DNA from: Glycomyces sp. YM15
Lineage (GTDB): Bacteria; Actinomycetota; Actinomycetes; Mycobacteriales; Micromonosporaceae
Length of the DNA: 64,000 bases
Assembly (NCBI RefSeq): GCF_016918015.1
Contig: NZ_JAERMK010000019.1
Coordinates: 1-64,000 of the forward strand
Direction of reading: 5' to 3'
Part shown: piece after piece, positions 26,711 through 36,220 of the stretch
How the letters are laid out: the number at the start of each line of letters is the position of its first letter
How positions within the stretch are numbered: the first letter of the stretch is position 1
Made by a program: the position numbers and the translations under genes
Notes under the pieces: generated by a model
The model's input: only the letters and a program-made list of their open reading frames with translations
The model's database searches: none
What the model was told of the DNA's origin: nothing

Positions 26711-26941
26711 GTCGTCGACTCCCAACTCGCAACGCCATCGGGCGCGGCGTCCCGCCCCCGAACGAGCCTCGCACGCGCGCGGGGCGCACGAGCCCCGAAC
26801 ATGCGAACCGCATCCGCTGCCGCCGGCGGACACCGCATTCGGCAGCGGCGGCGTAACCGTCGCATTCGGATCTGTACCAACCGGCCGCCGGGCGCTCTCG
26901 GCGACCGGCCGGGCCGTCCGTACGACCTACGGGTTCGGGTC

Positions 26942-26971
26942 TTGACCGAACTGAATTGTTCCCGGTAACAT
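26942..26971 (+). promoter_or_regulatory. Promoter and LacI operator before the first GH43 gene
   Basis: TTGACC (26942-26947), 18 bases, TAACAT (26966-26971). The operator TGTTCCCGGTAACA (26957-26970) covers the -10 region, so repressor binding would exclude polymerase. The same operator and the same 18-base geometry recur before the binding-protein gene. The rest of 26711-27039 holds no gene. Confidence 0.75.
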
Positions 26972-27039
26972 ATGCTGGCCTCGGCCCATCGCGGTCCGTC
27001 CGCCGGTGGCCGCTGCGGCGATGATCAAAGGAGATCGAC

Positions 27040-29658
27040 ATGGGTGATCGGATTGCCCGCGGGAGGATACTGGCCGGAGTCACGGGCCTGGCCGTCCTCG
27101 GGGCACTGCTCGCGGGTTCCCCCGCCACGGCGGAGGTGCCGACGACGGGCCTGCTCGCTTCGTATGACTTCTCGGAGACATCGGGAACGGTGCTGCGCGA
27201 CGGCTCCGGAGCGGGACGCGACGCGACCGTCGTCGGCGGTGAGGACTGGCACGCGGGGTACATGCAGTTCGACGGGGCCAACCACGTGAAGCTGCCCGAC
27301 GGCATCCTGCAAGGTCAGGAAGCCGCCACGATCGTCATCGAGACGAGTCCCGAAAACCTCACCGGGCCGCAGTTCCTGTGGAACCTCGGCGGCTCGGGCA
27401 ACGCCGGCACCGGCCAGTTCTTCGTCCAGCCCGTCGCGCCGCGGCTGTCGATCTCGAAGACGAACTGGTCGGGGGAGCAGACGGCGCTCGCGACGCGCAA
27501 GCTCGCGCAGGACCGATGGCAGTCGATCGCCGCCACCATCTCGCGCAACGGCACCGGAGCGACCTCCACCCTCCGCCTCTATGTCGACGGTGAACTGTGG
27601 GCGGAGAAGACCGGCTCGACGGTCAACCTCGCGGACCTCGCGACCCACACCCTCAACTCCATCGGCAAGAGCGCCTACACGGCCGACGCGCTCTACCGCG
27701 GCAAGGTATCGGCGTTCCGCATCTACGACACGGCGCTCACGGCAACGCAACTCGGCGACATCGCCGCCGCCGACGCCCCGGCGTCCGCCGCCGAGACGGT
27801 CGCGGGCGTCGACCTCGACGCCGTCAACGAGCAGGACCTCGCGCGGATCGAATCGGACCTGGTGCTGCCCGCAGCGGGCGGCGTGACCTGGACGGCCGAG
27901 CCCGCGGGTGTCATCGCCGCCGACGGCACCGTCACGCAGCCTGCGACCGACACCGACGTGACGCTCACCGCCACAGCAGAGGTGCGCGGGCAGACCGCCT
28001 CACGCACCTTCGACGTCACCGTGCTGCACGCGCCGAGCGCGATGGAGCAGGCGCAGAAGGACCTCGCCGCCGTCGTCATCCCCGGCTCGGACGACATCCG
28101 CGGCAGCATCGCCCTTCCCGAGACGGGTTCGCGGTACGGATCGGTGCTCACCTGGTCGACCGACCGACCCGAGATCATCGATGTCGACGGTGACGGCGGC
28201 GTCGCAGCCGGCGTGGTGACCCGGCCCGCCGCCGACACACCCGTGACGCTCACCGCGACCGCGACGAACGGCGCCGCCGTCGAGACGCGCGAGATCGAAC
28301 TGCTCGTGCGCGGGGCCTACGACATGCCCGAGACGACCGACTACCTCTTCGCGCACTTCACCGGCACTGAGGGCGGCCACACCGACGAGCAGATCTACTT
28401 CGCGACCAGCCAGGACGGCGCGACGTTCACCGACACGAGACCGAACGGCTCCCCGGTGCTCTCCCTCGCCCCCGACGAGGGCGACGGCGGCGTCCGCGAC
28501 CCGTTCCTCGTGCGCTCCCCGGAAGGCGACCGCTTCTACCTCATCGCCACCGACCTCAGCATCTACCACCGCGGTGGCTGGGGCGCCGCGCAGGCGACGA
28601 CGACCGGCTCGACGAAGATCGTCGTCTGGGAGTCCCACGACCTTGTCAACTGGAGCGAGCCGCGCCTGCCCGACCTCGCCGGATCGATCCCCGGCGCCGG
28701 GATGATGTGGGCGCCTGAGGCTTTCTGGGACGAGACGACCCAGCAGTACTACCTCTACTGGGCGACCAGGTCCGTCGAGCAGAACACGTTCGGCGACCCC
28801 GTGAACATGTACATCGCCACCACGCGCGACTTCGTCACCTTCTCGGAGCCGCACGTCTGGATCGACCGGCAGACGTCCATCATCGACACGACGATGTTCA
28901 AGGTCGGCGACTGGTACTACCGCGCCTCGGGCGACGGCCAGATCACGATCGAGAAGTCGAAGGCCATCGACGTCCCGACGGTCTCGGCGACCGCCCCCGC
29001 GACGGGCTCGGAGCAACAGTGGGTGCTCGTCGGCACGCTCCAGTCCATCCTGGGCGGCACCACCGAGTCCTGCGGCACCGGCCGCAACTACTCGGGAGGC
29101 TGCCTTGAAGGTCCGGAGTTCTTCCGCTACAACGACGACGACAGGGGCGCCGCACAGGAACTGTACGGCCTCATGGCCGACCAGTACGCGGCCGGTAAGG
29201 GCTACCTGCCGTTCCGCACGACCGACCCGGGGTCGACTTCGACCGCTGACTGGAGCAAGGCGACCGATGTGGACTTCGGCGTCTTGAAGAAGCGCCACGG
29301 CGCCATCCTGCCGATCACGCAGCGCGAGTACGAACGCGTCATGTACCACTACGCCGGCGTCGGCGAGGACCCCGACGCGGGCCCCGAACTCGACGCGACC
29401 GTTTCGACGCGGTGCGCGGCAGGCAAAGTCCTGCTCGCGGCATCCGTGCGGAACGACGGCGACACCGCGGCGGACGTCGTCGTCGCGACGGCCTACGGCA
29501 CGAAGACCCTTGCGGCCGTGGCACCCGGGGGCAGCGTCTCGGCCGTCTTCACGACGCGGGCGACCTCGATCGCCGCCGGCACCGCGACCGTGACGGGAAC
29601 CGACGCCAGGGGCGCGACCGAACTCGCCGTGTCGTACGCCGCCGCTTCCTGCGGCTGA
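27040..29658 (+). CDS. Secreted LamG - Ig-like - GH43 arabinan-type hydrolase
   Basis: 872 residues with AAAGGAG before the ATG. A signal peptide (about 1-31) is followed by a LamG-like lectin domain (about 37-245; LLASYDFSETSGTVLRDGSG, LRLYVDGELW). Two degenerate bacterial Ig-like repeats (about 255-425) precede a GH43 propeller (about 428-775), with the general-base Asp in GGVRDPFLVRSPEG and the blade motif MMWAPEAFWDE. The C-terminal module (about 785-872) carries RCAAGKV and ends AAASCG, as in its two paralogues here. It probably cleaves arabinan or arabinoxylan side chains at the cell surface. Controlled by the operator at 26957. Confidence 0.88.
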   Translation: MGDRIARGRILAGVTGLAVLGALLAGSPATAEVPTTGLLASYDFSETSGTVLRDGSGAGRDATVVGGEDWHAGYMQFDGANHVKLPDGILQGQEAATIVIETSPENLTGPQFLWNLGGSGNAGTGQFFVQPVAPRLSISKTNWSGEQTALATRKLAQDRWQSIAATISRNGTGATSTLRLYVDGELWAEKTGSTVNLADLATHTLNSIGKSAYTADALYRGKVSAFRIYDTALTATQLGDIAAADAPASAAETVAGVDLDAVNEQDLARIESDLVLPAAGGVTWTAEPAGVIAADGTVTQPATDTDVTLTATAEVRGQTASRTFDVTVLHAPSAMEQAQKDLAAVVIPGSDDIRGSIALPETGSRYGSVLTWSTDRPEIIDVDGDGGVAAGVVTRPAADTPVTLTATATNGAAVETREIELLVRGAYDMPETTDYLFAHFTGTEGGHTDEQIYFATSQDGATFTDTRPNGSPVLSLAPDEGDGGVRDPFLVRSPEGDRFYLIATDLSIYHRGGWGAAQATTTGSTKIVVWESHDLVNWSEPRLPDLAGSIPGAGMMWAPEAFWDETTQQYYLYWATRSVEQNTFGDPVNMYIATTRDFVTFSEPHVWIDRQTSIIDTTMFKVGDWYYRASGDGQITIEKSKAIDVPTVSATAPATGSEQQWVLVGTLQSILGGTTESCGTGRNYSGGCLEGPEFFRYNDDDRGAAQELYGLMADQYAAGKGYLPFRTTDPGSTSTADWSKATDVDFGVLKKRHGAILPITQREYERVMYHYAGVGEDPDAGPELDATVSTRCAAGKVLLAASVRNDGDTAADVVVATAYGTKTLAAVAPGGSVSAVFTTRATSIAAGTATVTGTDARGATELAVSYAAASCG

Positions 29659-29682
29659 CCAGCCGCTGTGCCATGCGGATGA

Positions 29683-29696
29683 TGTTCCCGCTACCA
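29683..29696. promoter_or_regulatory. Degenerate LacI operator before the regulator gene
   Basis: TGTTCCCGCTACCA matches 12 of 14 positions of the operator TGTTCCCGGTAACA. It lies 104 bases before the LacI start, consistent with weak autoregulation. Confidence 0.5.
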
Positions 29697-29799
29697 GAGT
29701 CCGGATCGGTAGGCTTGAGGAGTCGCGCAGCACCCTACGCGGCTCCCCGGCTCGCGAAGAGGACGGACCCGATGGAGAAGAGCCCTTTGGAGGACGTGC

Positions 29800-30822
29800 G
29801 TGGCGAACACGAGCGCTGACAAGCCGAACATCCGGCAGGTCGCGCGGCTCGCCGGAGTCTCCCACATGACCGTGTCGCGGGTGCTCAACGAGTACCCGCA
29901 CATCAAGGAGGCGACGAGGCGCCGCGTCCTGGAAGTCATCGAAGAGCTCGACTACCGCCCCAACATGGCCGCGCGCGCACTCGCGACCCAGAAGAGCCAG
30001 CGCATCGGCGTCATCGTCGAGAGCGCCGTCGAGTTCGGCCCGACGAGCACGCTCCGCGCGCTGGAGGCCACAGCGCGCGGGACGGGCTACGCCGTCAGCT
30101 CGATCGCTCTCGAAGACGGCCACCGGATCTCGCCGCAGGAGGCCGTCGACAACCTCACGACCCAGGGCGTCGACGCGCTCTGCGTCGTCGCTCCGCGCTC
30201 GTCGTCGATCGCGGCCCTCCGCAAGATCTCGATCAACATCCCCGTCCTGGTCGTCAAGCCCGACAAGGATCCGTCGTTCCTCACCGTCTCGCTCGACCAG
30301 AAGGAGGGGACGACGCTCGCCGTCGACCATCTCGTCTCCCTCGGGCACCGCGACATCCTCCATCTCGCGGGCCCCCTCGACTGGCTCGACGCACGGGCCC
30401 GCGAGCGCGCGTTCCACGCGCGCGCGAAGTCGTGGGGGGTCCGCGAGCGGCCGATCGTCGTGGGCGACTGGAGCGCCGATTTCGCCTACGACTTCGCCAA
30501 GGGCATCAGGGATCGTCCCGACTACACGGCGGTCTTCGTCGCCAACGACGACATGGCGGTGGGGCTCATCCACGGCCTGCACGAGCGCGGCATCGAAGTG
30601 CCCGGCGACCTCAGCGTCGTGGGTTTCGACGACGTGCCCCTGGCCGCGCACGTGCTGCCGCCGCTCACGACCGTGCGGCAGAACTTCCGGGCGCTGGGCG
30701 TCGCGATCGTGGACCTGCTCCGCGCGGCCATCGAGGAGCGAGAGATCCCGCGCGTGACGAAGATTCCCGCCGAGCTGCTGGTACGGTCGTCGACAGCCGC
30801 GCCCAGGGGGGAGGATTCATGA
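29800..30822 (+). CDS. LacI-family regulator of the arabinan locus
   Basis: 340 residues from GTG with GGAGG six bases upstream. The LacI helix-turn-helix and hinge occupy the N-terminus (NIRQVARLAGVSHMTVSRVLN, YRPNMAARALATQ). The effector domain shows RIGVIVESAVEFGP, VDALCVVAPRSSS, LGHRDILHLAGPLDWLDA, TAVFVANDDMAVGLIHGLHE and LSVVGFDDVPLAAHVLPPLTTV. It probably represses the surrounding genes until an arabinose-type sugar binds. The likely targets are the TGTTMCCGGTAACA sites before the GH43 and transporter genes. The last four bases overlap the next gene (ATGA), so regulator and ATPase are co-transcribed. Confidence 0.93.
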   Translation: MANTSADKPNIRQVARLAGVSHMTVSRVLNEYPHIKEATRRRVLEVIEELDYRPNMAARALATQKSQRIGVIVESAVEFGPTSTLRALEATARGTGYAVSSIALEDGHRISPQEAVDNLTTQGVDALCVVAPRSSSIAALRKISINIPVLVVKPDKDPSFLTVSLDQKEGTTLAVDHLVSLGHRDILHLAGPLDWLDARARERAFHARAKSWGVRERPIVVGDWSADFAYDFAKGIRDRPDYTAVFVANDDMAVGLIHGLHERGIEVPGDLSVVGFDDVPLAAHVLPPLTTVRQNFRALGVAIVDLLRAAIEEREIPRVTKIPAELLVRSSTAAPRGEDS

Positions 30823-32357
30823 CCGCGACTCGGCCAGTGGTGGAGATGTCGGCGATAACGGTCGATTACTCCGGAGTGCGGGTGCTCGACGACGTCGACC
30901 TCACGCTGTACGCGGGCGAGGTCCACGCGCTCATGGGGGAGAACGGCGCCGGGAAGTCGACGCTCATCGGCGCGCTGACCGGCACGGTCCCGATCCTCTC
31001 CGGCGAGGTGCGCATCGAAGGCGAGGAGCGGATGCCCGCGGGCGTGGCGCGCAGCCGCGCCGAGGGCATCGCGACGGTGTTCCAGGAGACGCACCTGAGC
31101 CCGCACCTCACGGTCGCCGAGAACGTGATGATCGGCAACGAGGTGCGCGGGCCGTTCGGCATCGACTGGAAGGCGAACCGCGCGCATGCCGCCGAAGTGC
31201 TCGCCCGCCTGGGCCTGGACGACCTCGACCCGCGCAGCCCTCTGTCGGCGCTGTCGCCGGCGGTGAAGCAGCTCGTGGCCGTGGCGCGGGCGCTCGTGGT
31301 GGAGCCGCGCGTGCTCATCCTCGACGAGCCGACGTCGAGTCTCGATGCGGCCGAGGTGCGCACCCTCCTGCGCGTCGTGCGCGGCCTGCGCGACCACGGT
31401 GTCGCCGTCCTCTTCGTCTCGCACTTCATCGAGCAGGTCTTCGAGGTCGCCGACCGGATGACCGTGCTGCGGGGCGGCCGCTTCGTGGGGGAGTTCCTGG
31501 CCGACGAGCTCGATCGCGCCGAACTCATCTCGAAGATGATCGGCGAGGACATCGAGGCGCTCAAGGCGCTGCGGTCGGAGCGGCTGGCGCACCACTACTC
31601 GGCCTCGGGCGAGCCGACGCTGCGGGCCTCCGAGCTCGGTCGGCGCGGCACGCTGGATCCGACCGACATCGAGCTCTCCCGCGGCGAGATCGTCGGCTTC
31701 GCGGGGCTGAACGGTTCGGGAAGGTCCGAGCTCGCGCGCCTCATGGGCGGCGCCGAGCGGGCCGACAGCGGCGAGATCTGGATGGACGGCGCCCGCGTGC
31801 AGCTTCGCAGTCCCGGGGCGGCGTTGCGCCGCCGCGTCGCGCTGTCGACCGAGAACCTCCGCGACGAGGGGATCATCCGCGGGCTCACGGCCCGGGAGAA
31901 CATCGTGCTCGCGCTGCAGGCGATGCGCGGATGGTCGCGCCCGCTGTCGGGCGGCGAGCGGGCCGGGCTCATCGAGACGTACCTGGACGCGCTGCATCTC
32001 TCGCCTGACGACATCGACCGTCCCGTCGAGGAGCTGTCGGGCGGCACGCAGCAGAAGGTGCTGCTCGCGCGCCTCCTCGCGACGCGGCCCCACGTGCTCA
32101 TCCTCGACGAGCCGACGCGCGGCATCGACATCGGCGCCAAGCTCGACATCCAGCGGCGCGTGGCGCGGCTGGCGGGAGAGGGCGTCGCCGTCGTGTTCAT
32201 CTCCTCGCAGTTGGAGGAGGTCGTGCGCCTGAGCGACCGGATCGTGGTGCTCAAGGACCGGGAGAAGATCGGCGAGCTCAGCAACGGTCCCGGAGTCACC
32301 GTCGACACGATCGTCGAGATGATCGCGGCGGACCTCGACGGAGCGATTGAGGAGTGA
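30819..32357 (+). CDS. Sugar ABC transporter ATPase, extra copy
   Basis: 512 residues, two fused ATPase domains of the AraG/MglA/YtfR family. The first has Walker A GENGAGKST, a degenerate signature (LSPAVKQLVAVARAL) and Walker B LILDEPTSSLD. The second has a reduced Walker A (GLNGSGRSE, usual in the family), signature LSGGTQQKVLLAR and Walker B LILDEPTRGID. No permease or binding protein is encoded between it and the next promoter. It is a close paralogue of the ATPase at 33591-35156, so it may share the same permeases or be a leftover of duplication. Confidence 0.92.
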   Translation: MTATRPVVEMSAITVDYSGVRVLDDVDLTLYAGEVHALMGENGAGKSTLIGALTGTVPILSGEVRIEGEERMPAGVARSRAEGIATVFQETHLSPHLTVAENVMIGNEVRGPFGIDWKANRAHAAEVLARLGLDDLDPRSPLSALSPAVKQLVAVARALVVEPRVLILDEPTSSLDAAEVRTLLRVVRGLRDHGVAVLFVSHFIEQVFEVADRMTVLRGGRFVGEFLADELDRAELISKMIGEDIEALKALRSERLAHHYSASGEPTLRASELGRRGTLDPTDIELSRGEIVGFAGLNGSGRSELARLMGGAERADSGEIWMDGARVQLRSPGAALRRRVALSTENLRDEGIIRGLTARENIVLALQAMRGWSRPLSGGERAGLIETYLDALHLSPDDIDRPVEELSGGTQQKVLLARLLATRPHVLILDEPTRGIDIGAKLDIQRRVARLAGEGVAVVFISSQLEEVVRLSDRIVVLKDREKIGELSNGPGVTVDTIVEMIAADLDGAIEE

Positions 32358-32382
32358 GTCGGTCACGATTGTGACACGGGTC

Positions 32383-32412
32383 TTGTGTTCCTGATTTTGT
32401 TCCCGGTAACAT
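32383..32412 (+). promoter_or_regulatory. Promoter and LacI operator before the binding-protein gene
   Basis: TTGTGT (32383-32388), 18 bases, TAACAT (32407-32412), with the operator TGTTCCCGGTAACA at 32398-32411 over the -10 region. The geometry is identical to the promoter at 26942. Confidence 0.75.
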
Positions 32413-32511
32413 AAATCGCGGCGCATCCCCTGCGCCACTGCGATCGGCAGCGGACCCGTCCGGGTCCGGCCGTCGGACTTCCCTGCGTCCGACATCTCAA
32501 GGAGGAGAACC

Positions 32512-33495
32512 ATGTCTGCAAAGCAGCGCCTTGCCCAGGTGGTCGGTATCGCGACCGTCGGCGCCCTCTCGCTCGGCCTCACCGCCTGCTCCGGCGACGA
32601 ATCCGGCGGCGACGACCTGACGACGATCGGCTTCGTCGCGGTCGGCCCCGAGGGCGCCTGGCGAGAGGCGAACGAGACCAACATCCAGGACACCTTCACC
32701 GAGGAGGCGGGGTACGAGCTCAAGTACGCCCCCGCGACCAACCTCGACCAGAAGTCGCAGATCGACGCGTTCACGTCGTTCGTCGACGAAGGCGTCGACG
32801 TCATCCTGCTCTCGGCCACCGAGGCCACCGGCTGGGAGGACTCGCTCAAGCGCGCGCAGGAGGCGGAGATCCCCGTGATCCTCCTCGACCGCGGCATCGA
32901 GCCCGACGACACCGACCTCTACGTCACGCGCATCGCCCCCGACAACATCGAGGTCTCCACCGCCGTCGCCGACTGGGCCGTCTCGGCCTTCCCTGACGGC
33001 GCCAACTACTTCGTGCTCGAGGGCCCCGCGGGCGTCTCGGTCGTCAACGAGCGCAACGAGGGCTTCGACGCCGTCGCCGGCGCGCAGCCGAGCCTGGTGA
33101 AGGTCGGCGCTCAGACCGCCAACTGGTCCACCGAAGAGGCCAAGGGCGTCGTCGAGACCGTCCTCAAGTCCAACGGCAACGACATCCAGTTCATCTTCGC
33201 CCAGAACGACGAGATGGGTCTCGGCGCCGTCCAGGCCGTCCAGGAGGCCGGACTCACCCCCGGCGTCGACGTCAAGATCGCCACGATCGACGGCACCAAG
33301 AACGCCCTCACCGCCCTCGCGGCCGGCGAACTGAGCTTCGTCGCCGAGTACAACCCGCTCTTCGGCGAGACCGCCCTCGACGTCGTCGAGAAGGTCCTCG
33401 CCGGCGACGAGGTCGAGTCGAGCATCGTCGTGCCGAGCGCGACCTTCGACTCGCCCGAGGCGGCCGAGACGGCCCTGCCCGACCGCAAGTTCTAA
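32512..33495 (+). CDS. Sugar ABC transporter binding lipoprotein (YtfQ-like)
   Basis: 327 residues with AAGGAGGAG before the ATG. A lipoprotein signal has its lipobox at LGLTAC (Cys26) and a Gly/Ser/Asp tether. The type I periplasmic-binding fold shows TTIGFVAVGPEGAWREANET, VDVILLSATEATGWEDSL, EIPVILLDRGIEPDD, IQFIFAQNDEMGLGAVQAV and VKIATIDGTKNALTALAAG. The gene order binding protein - ATPase - permease - permease is that of YtfQRT-YjfF, a galactofuranose importer, and of arabinose importers of the same family. A furanose or arabinose substrate is inferred from the locus. Controlled by the operator at 32398. Confidence 0.92.
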   Translation: MSAKQRLAQVVGIATVGALSLGLTACSGDESGGDDLTTIGFVAVGPEGAWREANETNIQDTFTEEAGYELKYAPATNLDQKSQIDAFTSFVDEGVDVILLSATEATGWEDSLKRAQEAEIPVILLDRGIEPDDTDLYVTRIAPDNIEVSTAVADWAVSAFPDGANYFVLEGPAGVSVVNERNEGFDAVAGAQPSLVKVGAQTANWSTEEAKGVVETVLKSNGNDIQFIFAQNDEMGLGAVQAVQEAGLTPGVDVKIATIDGTKNALTALAAGELSFVAEYNPLFGETALDVVEKVLAGDEVESSIVVPSATFDSPEAAETALPDRKF

Positions 33496-33509
33496 GCGGC
33501 GACACCTCC

Positions 33510-33540
33510 CGGCGCGGGGTCCCCACCGGACCCCGCGCCG
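33510..33540 (+). terminator. Hairpin between binding-protein and ATPase genes
   Basis: CGGCGCGGGGTCC pairs perfectly (13 bp) with its complement across a 5-base loop, 15 bases after the stop. Partial termination here would give more binding protein than membrane components, a common arrangement in ABC importers. Confidence 0.7.
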
Positions 33541-33590
33541 CTCAGACCACCCCCGCGGCGCGGCCGCGGCGACAGCATGTGGAGCACGCG

Positions 33591-35156
33591 ATGTCAGAAT
33601 CGCTTCCGATCGTCGAGATGGCCGGCATCTCGATCTCGTTCCCCGGCGTGAAGGCGCTCGACGAGGTGGGGCTCCGGCTCTTCCCCGGCGAGGTGCACAC
33701 CCTCATGGGCGAGAACGGCGCCGGGAAGTCGACGCTCATCAAGGCGCTCACCGGCGTCTACAGGATCGACGAGGGCGAGATCCGGATCTCGGGCGAGCCG
33801 CGGCTCCTCGGCGGCACGGCCGACGCGCAGCACGCGGGCATCTCGACCGTCTACCAGGAGGTCAACCTCTGCTCCAACCTCACCATCGGCGAGAACGTCA
33901 TGCTCGGCCACGAGGTCAGGGGAGCGGCGGGCATCAACTGGCGGGCGACGCACCGCGCGGCCGGTGAGACCCTCGAGAAGCTCGGGCTCGGCCACCTCAA
34001 CCCCAAGCAGGCGCTCGCGACGCTGCCGCTGGCCGTCCAGCAGCTCGTCGCGATCAGCCGCTCGATGGTGGCGCAGTGCAAGGTGCTCATCCTCGACGAA
34101 CCGACCTCCAGCCTCGACGCCAACGAGGTCGAGCAGCTCTTCACCGTCATCCGGAGTCTGCGGGACCAGGGTGTCGCCATCCTCTTCGTCTCGCACTTCC
34201 TCGACCAGGTGTACGCGATCAGCGACCGCCTCACCGTGCTGCGCAACGGCCGGTTCGAAGGCGAGTACCGCACCCATGAACTCGACCGGGCCCAGCTCAT
34301 CTCCAAGATGATCGGCAAGGACGTCGACGCCCTCAAGTCCCTCGACGCGAAGGGCGCCCGCCGCGTGCGCTCGGACGCCGCGCCGCTGTACTCCGCGAAG
34401 GGCATCGGCCGCAAGGGCGCGATCGAGGAGATCGACATCGACCTCCACCGCGGCGAGGTCGTCGGCCTCGCCGGGCTCCTCGGCTCCGGGCGCACCGAGC
34501 TCGCGCGCCTCATCTACGGCGCCGACCGCCCCGACACGGGCGAGGTGACCATGAACGACGAGAAGGCCGAGATCACGTCCCCCGCGAAGGCACTCGCCCG
34601 GCGCATCGCCTTCTCGAGCGAGAACCGCCGGGACGAGGGCATCATCCGCGACCTCAGCGTCCGCGAGAACCTGATCCTGGCCGTCCAGGCCCGCCGCGGC
34701 TGGGCGCGTCCGCTGCCCCGCCGCGAGCAGGACGCCATCGTCGAGAAGTACGTCTCGGCGCTCGGCGTGCGACCCGCCGACCCCGAGCGGCCCATCCGCC
34801 TGCTCTCGGGCGGCAACCAGCAGAAGGTCCTCCTCGGCCGCTGGCTCGCCACCGAGCCCGACATCCTCATCCTCGACGAGCCGACGCGAGGCATCGACAT
34901 CGGGGCGAAGGCCGAGATCCAGGAGTACGTCGCGGGTCTGGCCGACGACGGCCTCTCGGTCCTCTTCATCTCCTCCGAGATCGAGGAGGTCGTCCGGCAG
35001 AGCGACCGCATCGTCGTCCTCAAGGACCACCGGAAGATCGCCGAACTCGAAGGCGGGCAAGGCGTGTCCGCCGAATCCATCGTCAATGTCATCGCCGAGG
35101 ACGGTCTCGGCGACCCGAGCGCGGACACTGCGGTCCGCGAGGAGGTCACCACATGA
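33591..35156 (+). CDS. Sugar ABC transporter ATPase (YtfR-like)
   Basis: 521 residues from the ATG at 33591, with GGAG seven bases upstream; an in-frame GTG at 33579 is less likely. It has two ATPase domains: Walker A GENGAGKST with LILDEPTSSLD, then GLLGSGRTE with signature LLSGGNQQKVLLGRW and LILDEPTRGID. The first-domain signature is degenerate (LPLAVQQLVAISRSM), as in its paralogue at 30819. It energises import through the two permeases encoded next, and its stop overlaps the first by four bases. Membrane-associated, cytosolic face. Confidence 0.93.
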   Translation: MSESLPIVEMAGISISFPGVKALDEVGLRLFPGEVHTLMGENGAGKSTLIKALTGVYRIDEGEIRISGEPRLLGGTADAQHAGISTVYQEVNLCSNLTIGENVMLGHEVRGAAGINWRATHRAAGETLEKLGLGHLNPKQALATLPLAVQQLVAISRSMVAQCKVLILDEPTSSLDANEVEQLFTVIRSLRDQGVAILFVSHFLDQVYAISDRLTVLRNGRFEGEYRTHELDRAQLISKMIGKDVDALKSLDAKGARRVRSDAAPLYSAKGIGRKGAIEEIDIDLHRGEVVGLAGLLGSGRTELARLIYGADRPDTGEVTMNDEKAEITSPAKALARRIAFSSENRRDEGIIRDLSVRENLILAVQARRGWARPLPRREQDAIVEKYVSALGVRPADPERPIRLLSGGNQQKVLLGRWLATEPDILILDEPTRGIDIGAKAEIQEYVAGLADDGLSVLFISSEIEEVVRQSDRIVVLKDHRKIAELEGGQGVSAESIVNVIAEDGLGDPSADTAVREEVTT

Positions 35157-36220
35157 GCGCGAACGCGCACGGCCCGTTCGAGGCGCTCAAGGGCCTCGTC
35201 CGGCGCCAGTACTTCTGGGGCATCGTGGCCATCGCGCTGCTGCTCCTCGTCAACCTGGCCAAGGACCCCGGCTACCTGGCCGTCTCCGTCGGCTCGTCCG
35301 GCAACCTCGTCGGCAACGTCATCGACATCCTGCGCGCCGCGGCGCCCATCATCCTGATCTCCGTCGGCATGTGCCTCGTCGTGGCCACCCGCGGCATCGA
35401 CCTCTCGGTCGGTTCGGTCATGGTCGTGGCCGGGGCCGTCTCGATGGAGTTCCTCAAGGGAGCGCCCGACACGGTCGGCTCCGGCCTCGCCGCGATCGGC
35501 CTCGTCGTCGTCGTGAGCGCGGCGCTCGGCGCGGTCAACGGCATGCTCGTGTCGGTGGTGGGGCTCCAGCCCTTCATCAGCACCCTCGTCATCATGCTCG
35601 CCGGCCGCGGCCTCGCCAAGGTCATCACCGGCGGGCAGAACACGACCGCCACGAACGAGATGTTCCGGTGGACCGCGAACGGCCACGTCCTCGGACTCCC
35701 CGCCGTGTTCCTCCTCGCGCTGCTCCTCGCCGTCGCCATGGGGCTCCTCGTGCGGCGCAGCGCGCTCGGGCTCATGCTCGAAGCGCTCGGGATGGACGCC
35801 AAAGCGGCCCGGCTCGCGGGCGTCAACCGCCGCGCGCTCCTGTTCACCGTCTACATCCTCAGCGGCGTGCTGGCGGGCTTCGCGGGCGTGTTCGCGACGG
35901 CGAGCGTGATGACCGTGGACGTCTCGCGCACGGGGTACCAGCTCGAACTCGACGCGATCCTCGCCGTCGTCATCGGCGGCACCTCGCTCGCGGGCGGCAA
36001 GTTCAACATCACGGGGGCCGTCATCGGCGCGATCCTCATCGCCACGCTCGACAAGACGGTCGTCTTCCTCGGCGTCTCGTCGTCGGCGACGCCCGCCTTC
36101 AAAGCCGTCGTCATCGTCGCGCTCTGCCTCCTGCAGTCGGAGCGGGTGCGGCGCGCATTCCGCAAGCGCCGCTCCGCGGTCGCCGTCCGCCCGGCCGAGC
36201 GAGAGAAGGTCGCCGCATGA
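35153..36220 (+). CDS. Sugar ABC transporter permease (YtfT-like)
   Basis: 355 residues, eight to ten hydrophobic spans, of the AraH/RbsC family. It has the conserved membrane motif VATRGIDLSVGSVMVVAGAV and the C-terminal loop ELDAILAVVIGGTSLAGGKFN that contacts the ATPase. It forms a heterodimer with the next gene product; the two overlap by four bases (ATGA). No signal peptide. It belongs to the furanose importer of the arabinan locus. Confidence 0.92.
   Translation: MSANAHGPFEALKGLVRRQYFWGIVAIALLLLVNLAKDPGYLAVSVGSSGNLVGNVIDILRAAAPIILISVGMCLVVATRGIDLSVGSVMVVAGAVSMEFLKGAPDTVGSGLAAIGLVVVVSAALGAVNGMLVSVVGLQPFISTLVIMLAGRGLAKVITGGQNTTATNEMFRWTANGHVLGLPAVFLLALLLAVAMGLLVRRSALGLMLEALGMDAKAARLAGVNRRALLFTVYILSGVLAGFAGVFATASVMTVDVSRTGYQLELDAILAVVIGGTSLAGGKFNITGAVIGAILIATLDKTVVFLGVSSSATPAFKAVVIVALCLLQSERVRRAFRKRRSAVAVRPAEREKVAA

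Noticed and set aside
28000-32912. Minus-strand open frames of 883 and 796 codons
   Set aside because: They run opposite to the GH43, LacI and ATPase genes, which are strongly supported. Composition is that of a shadow frame.
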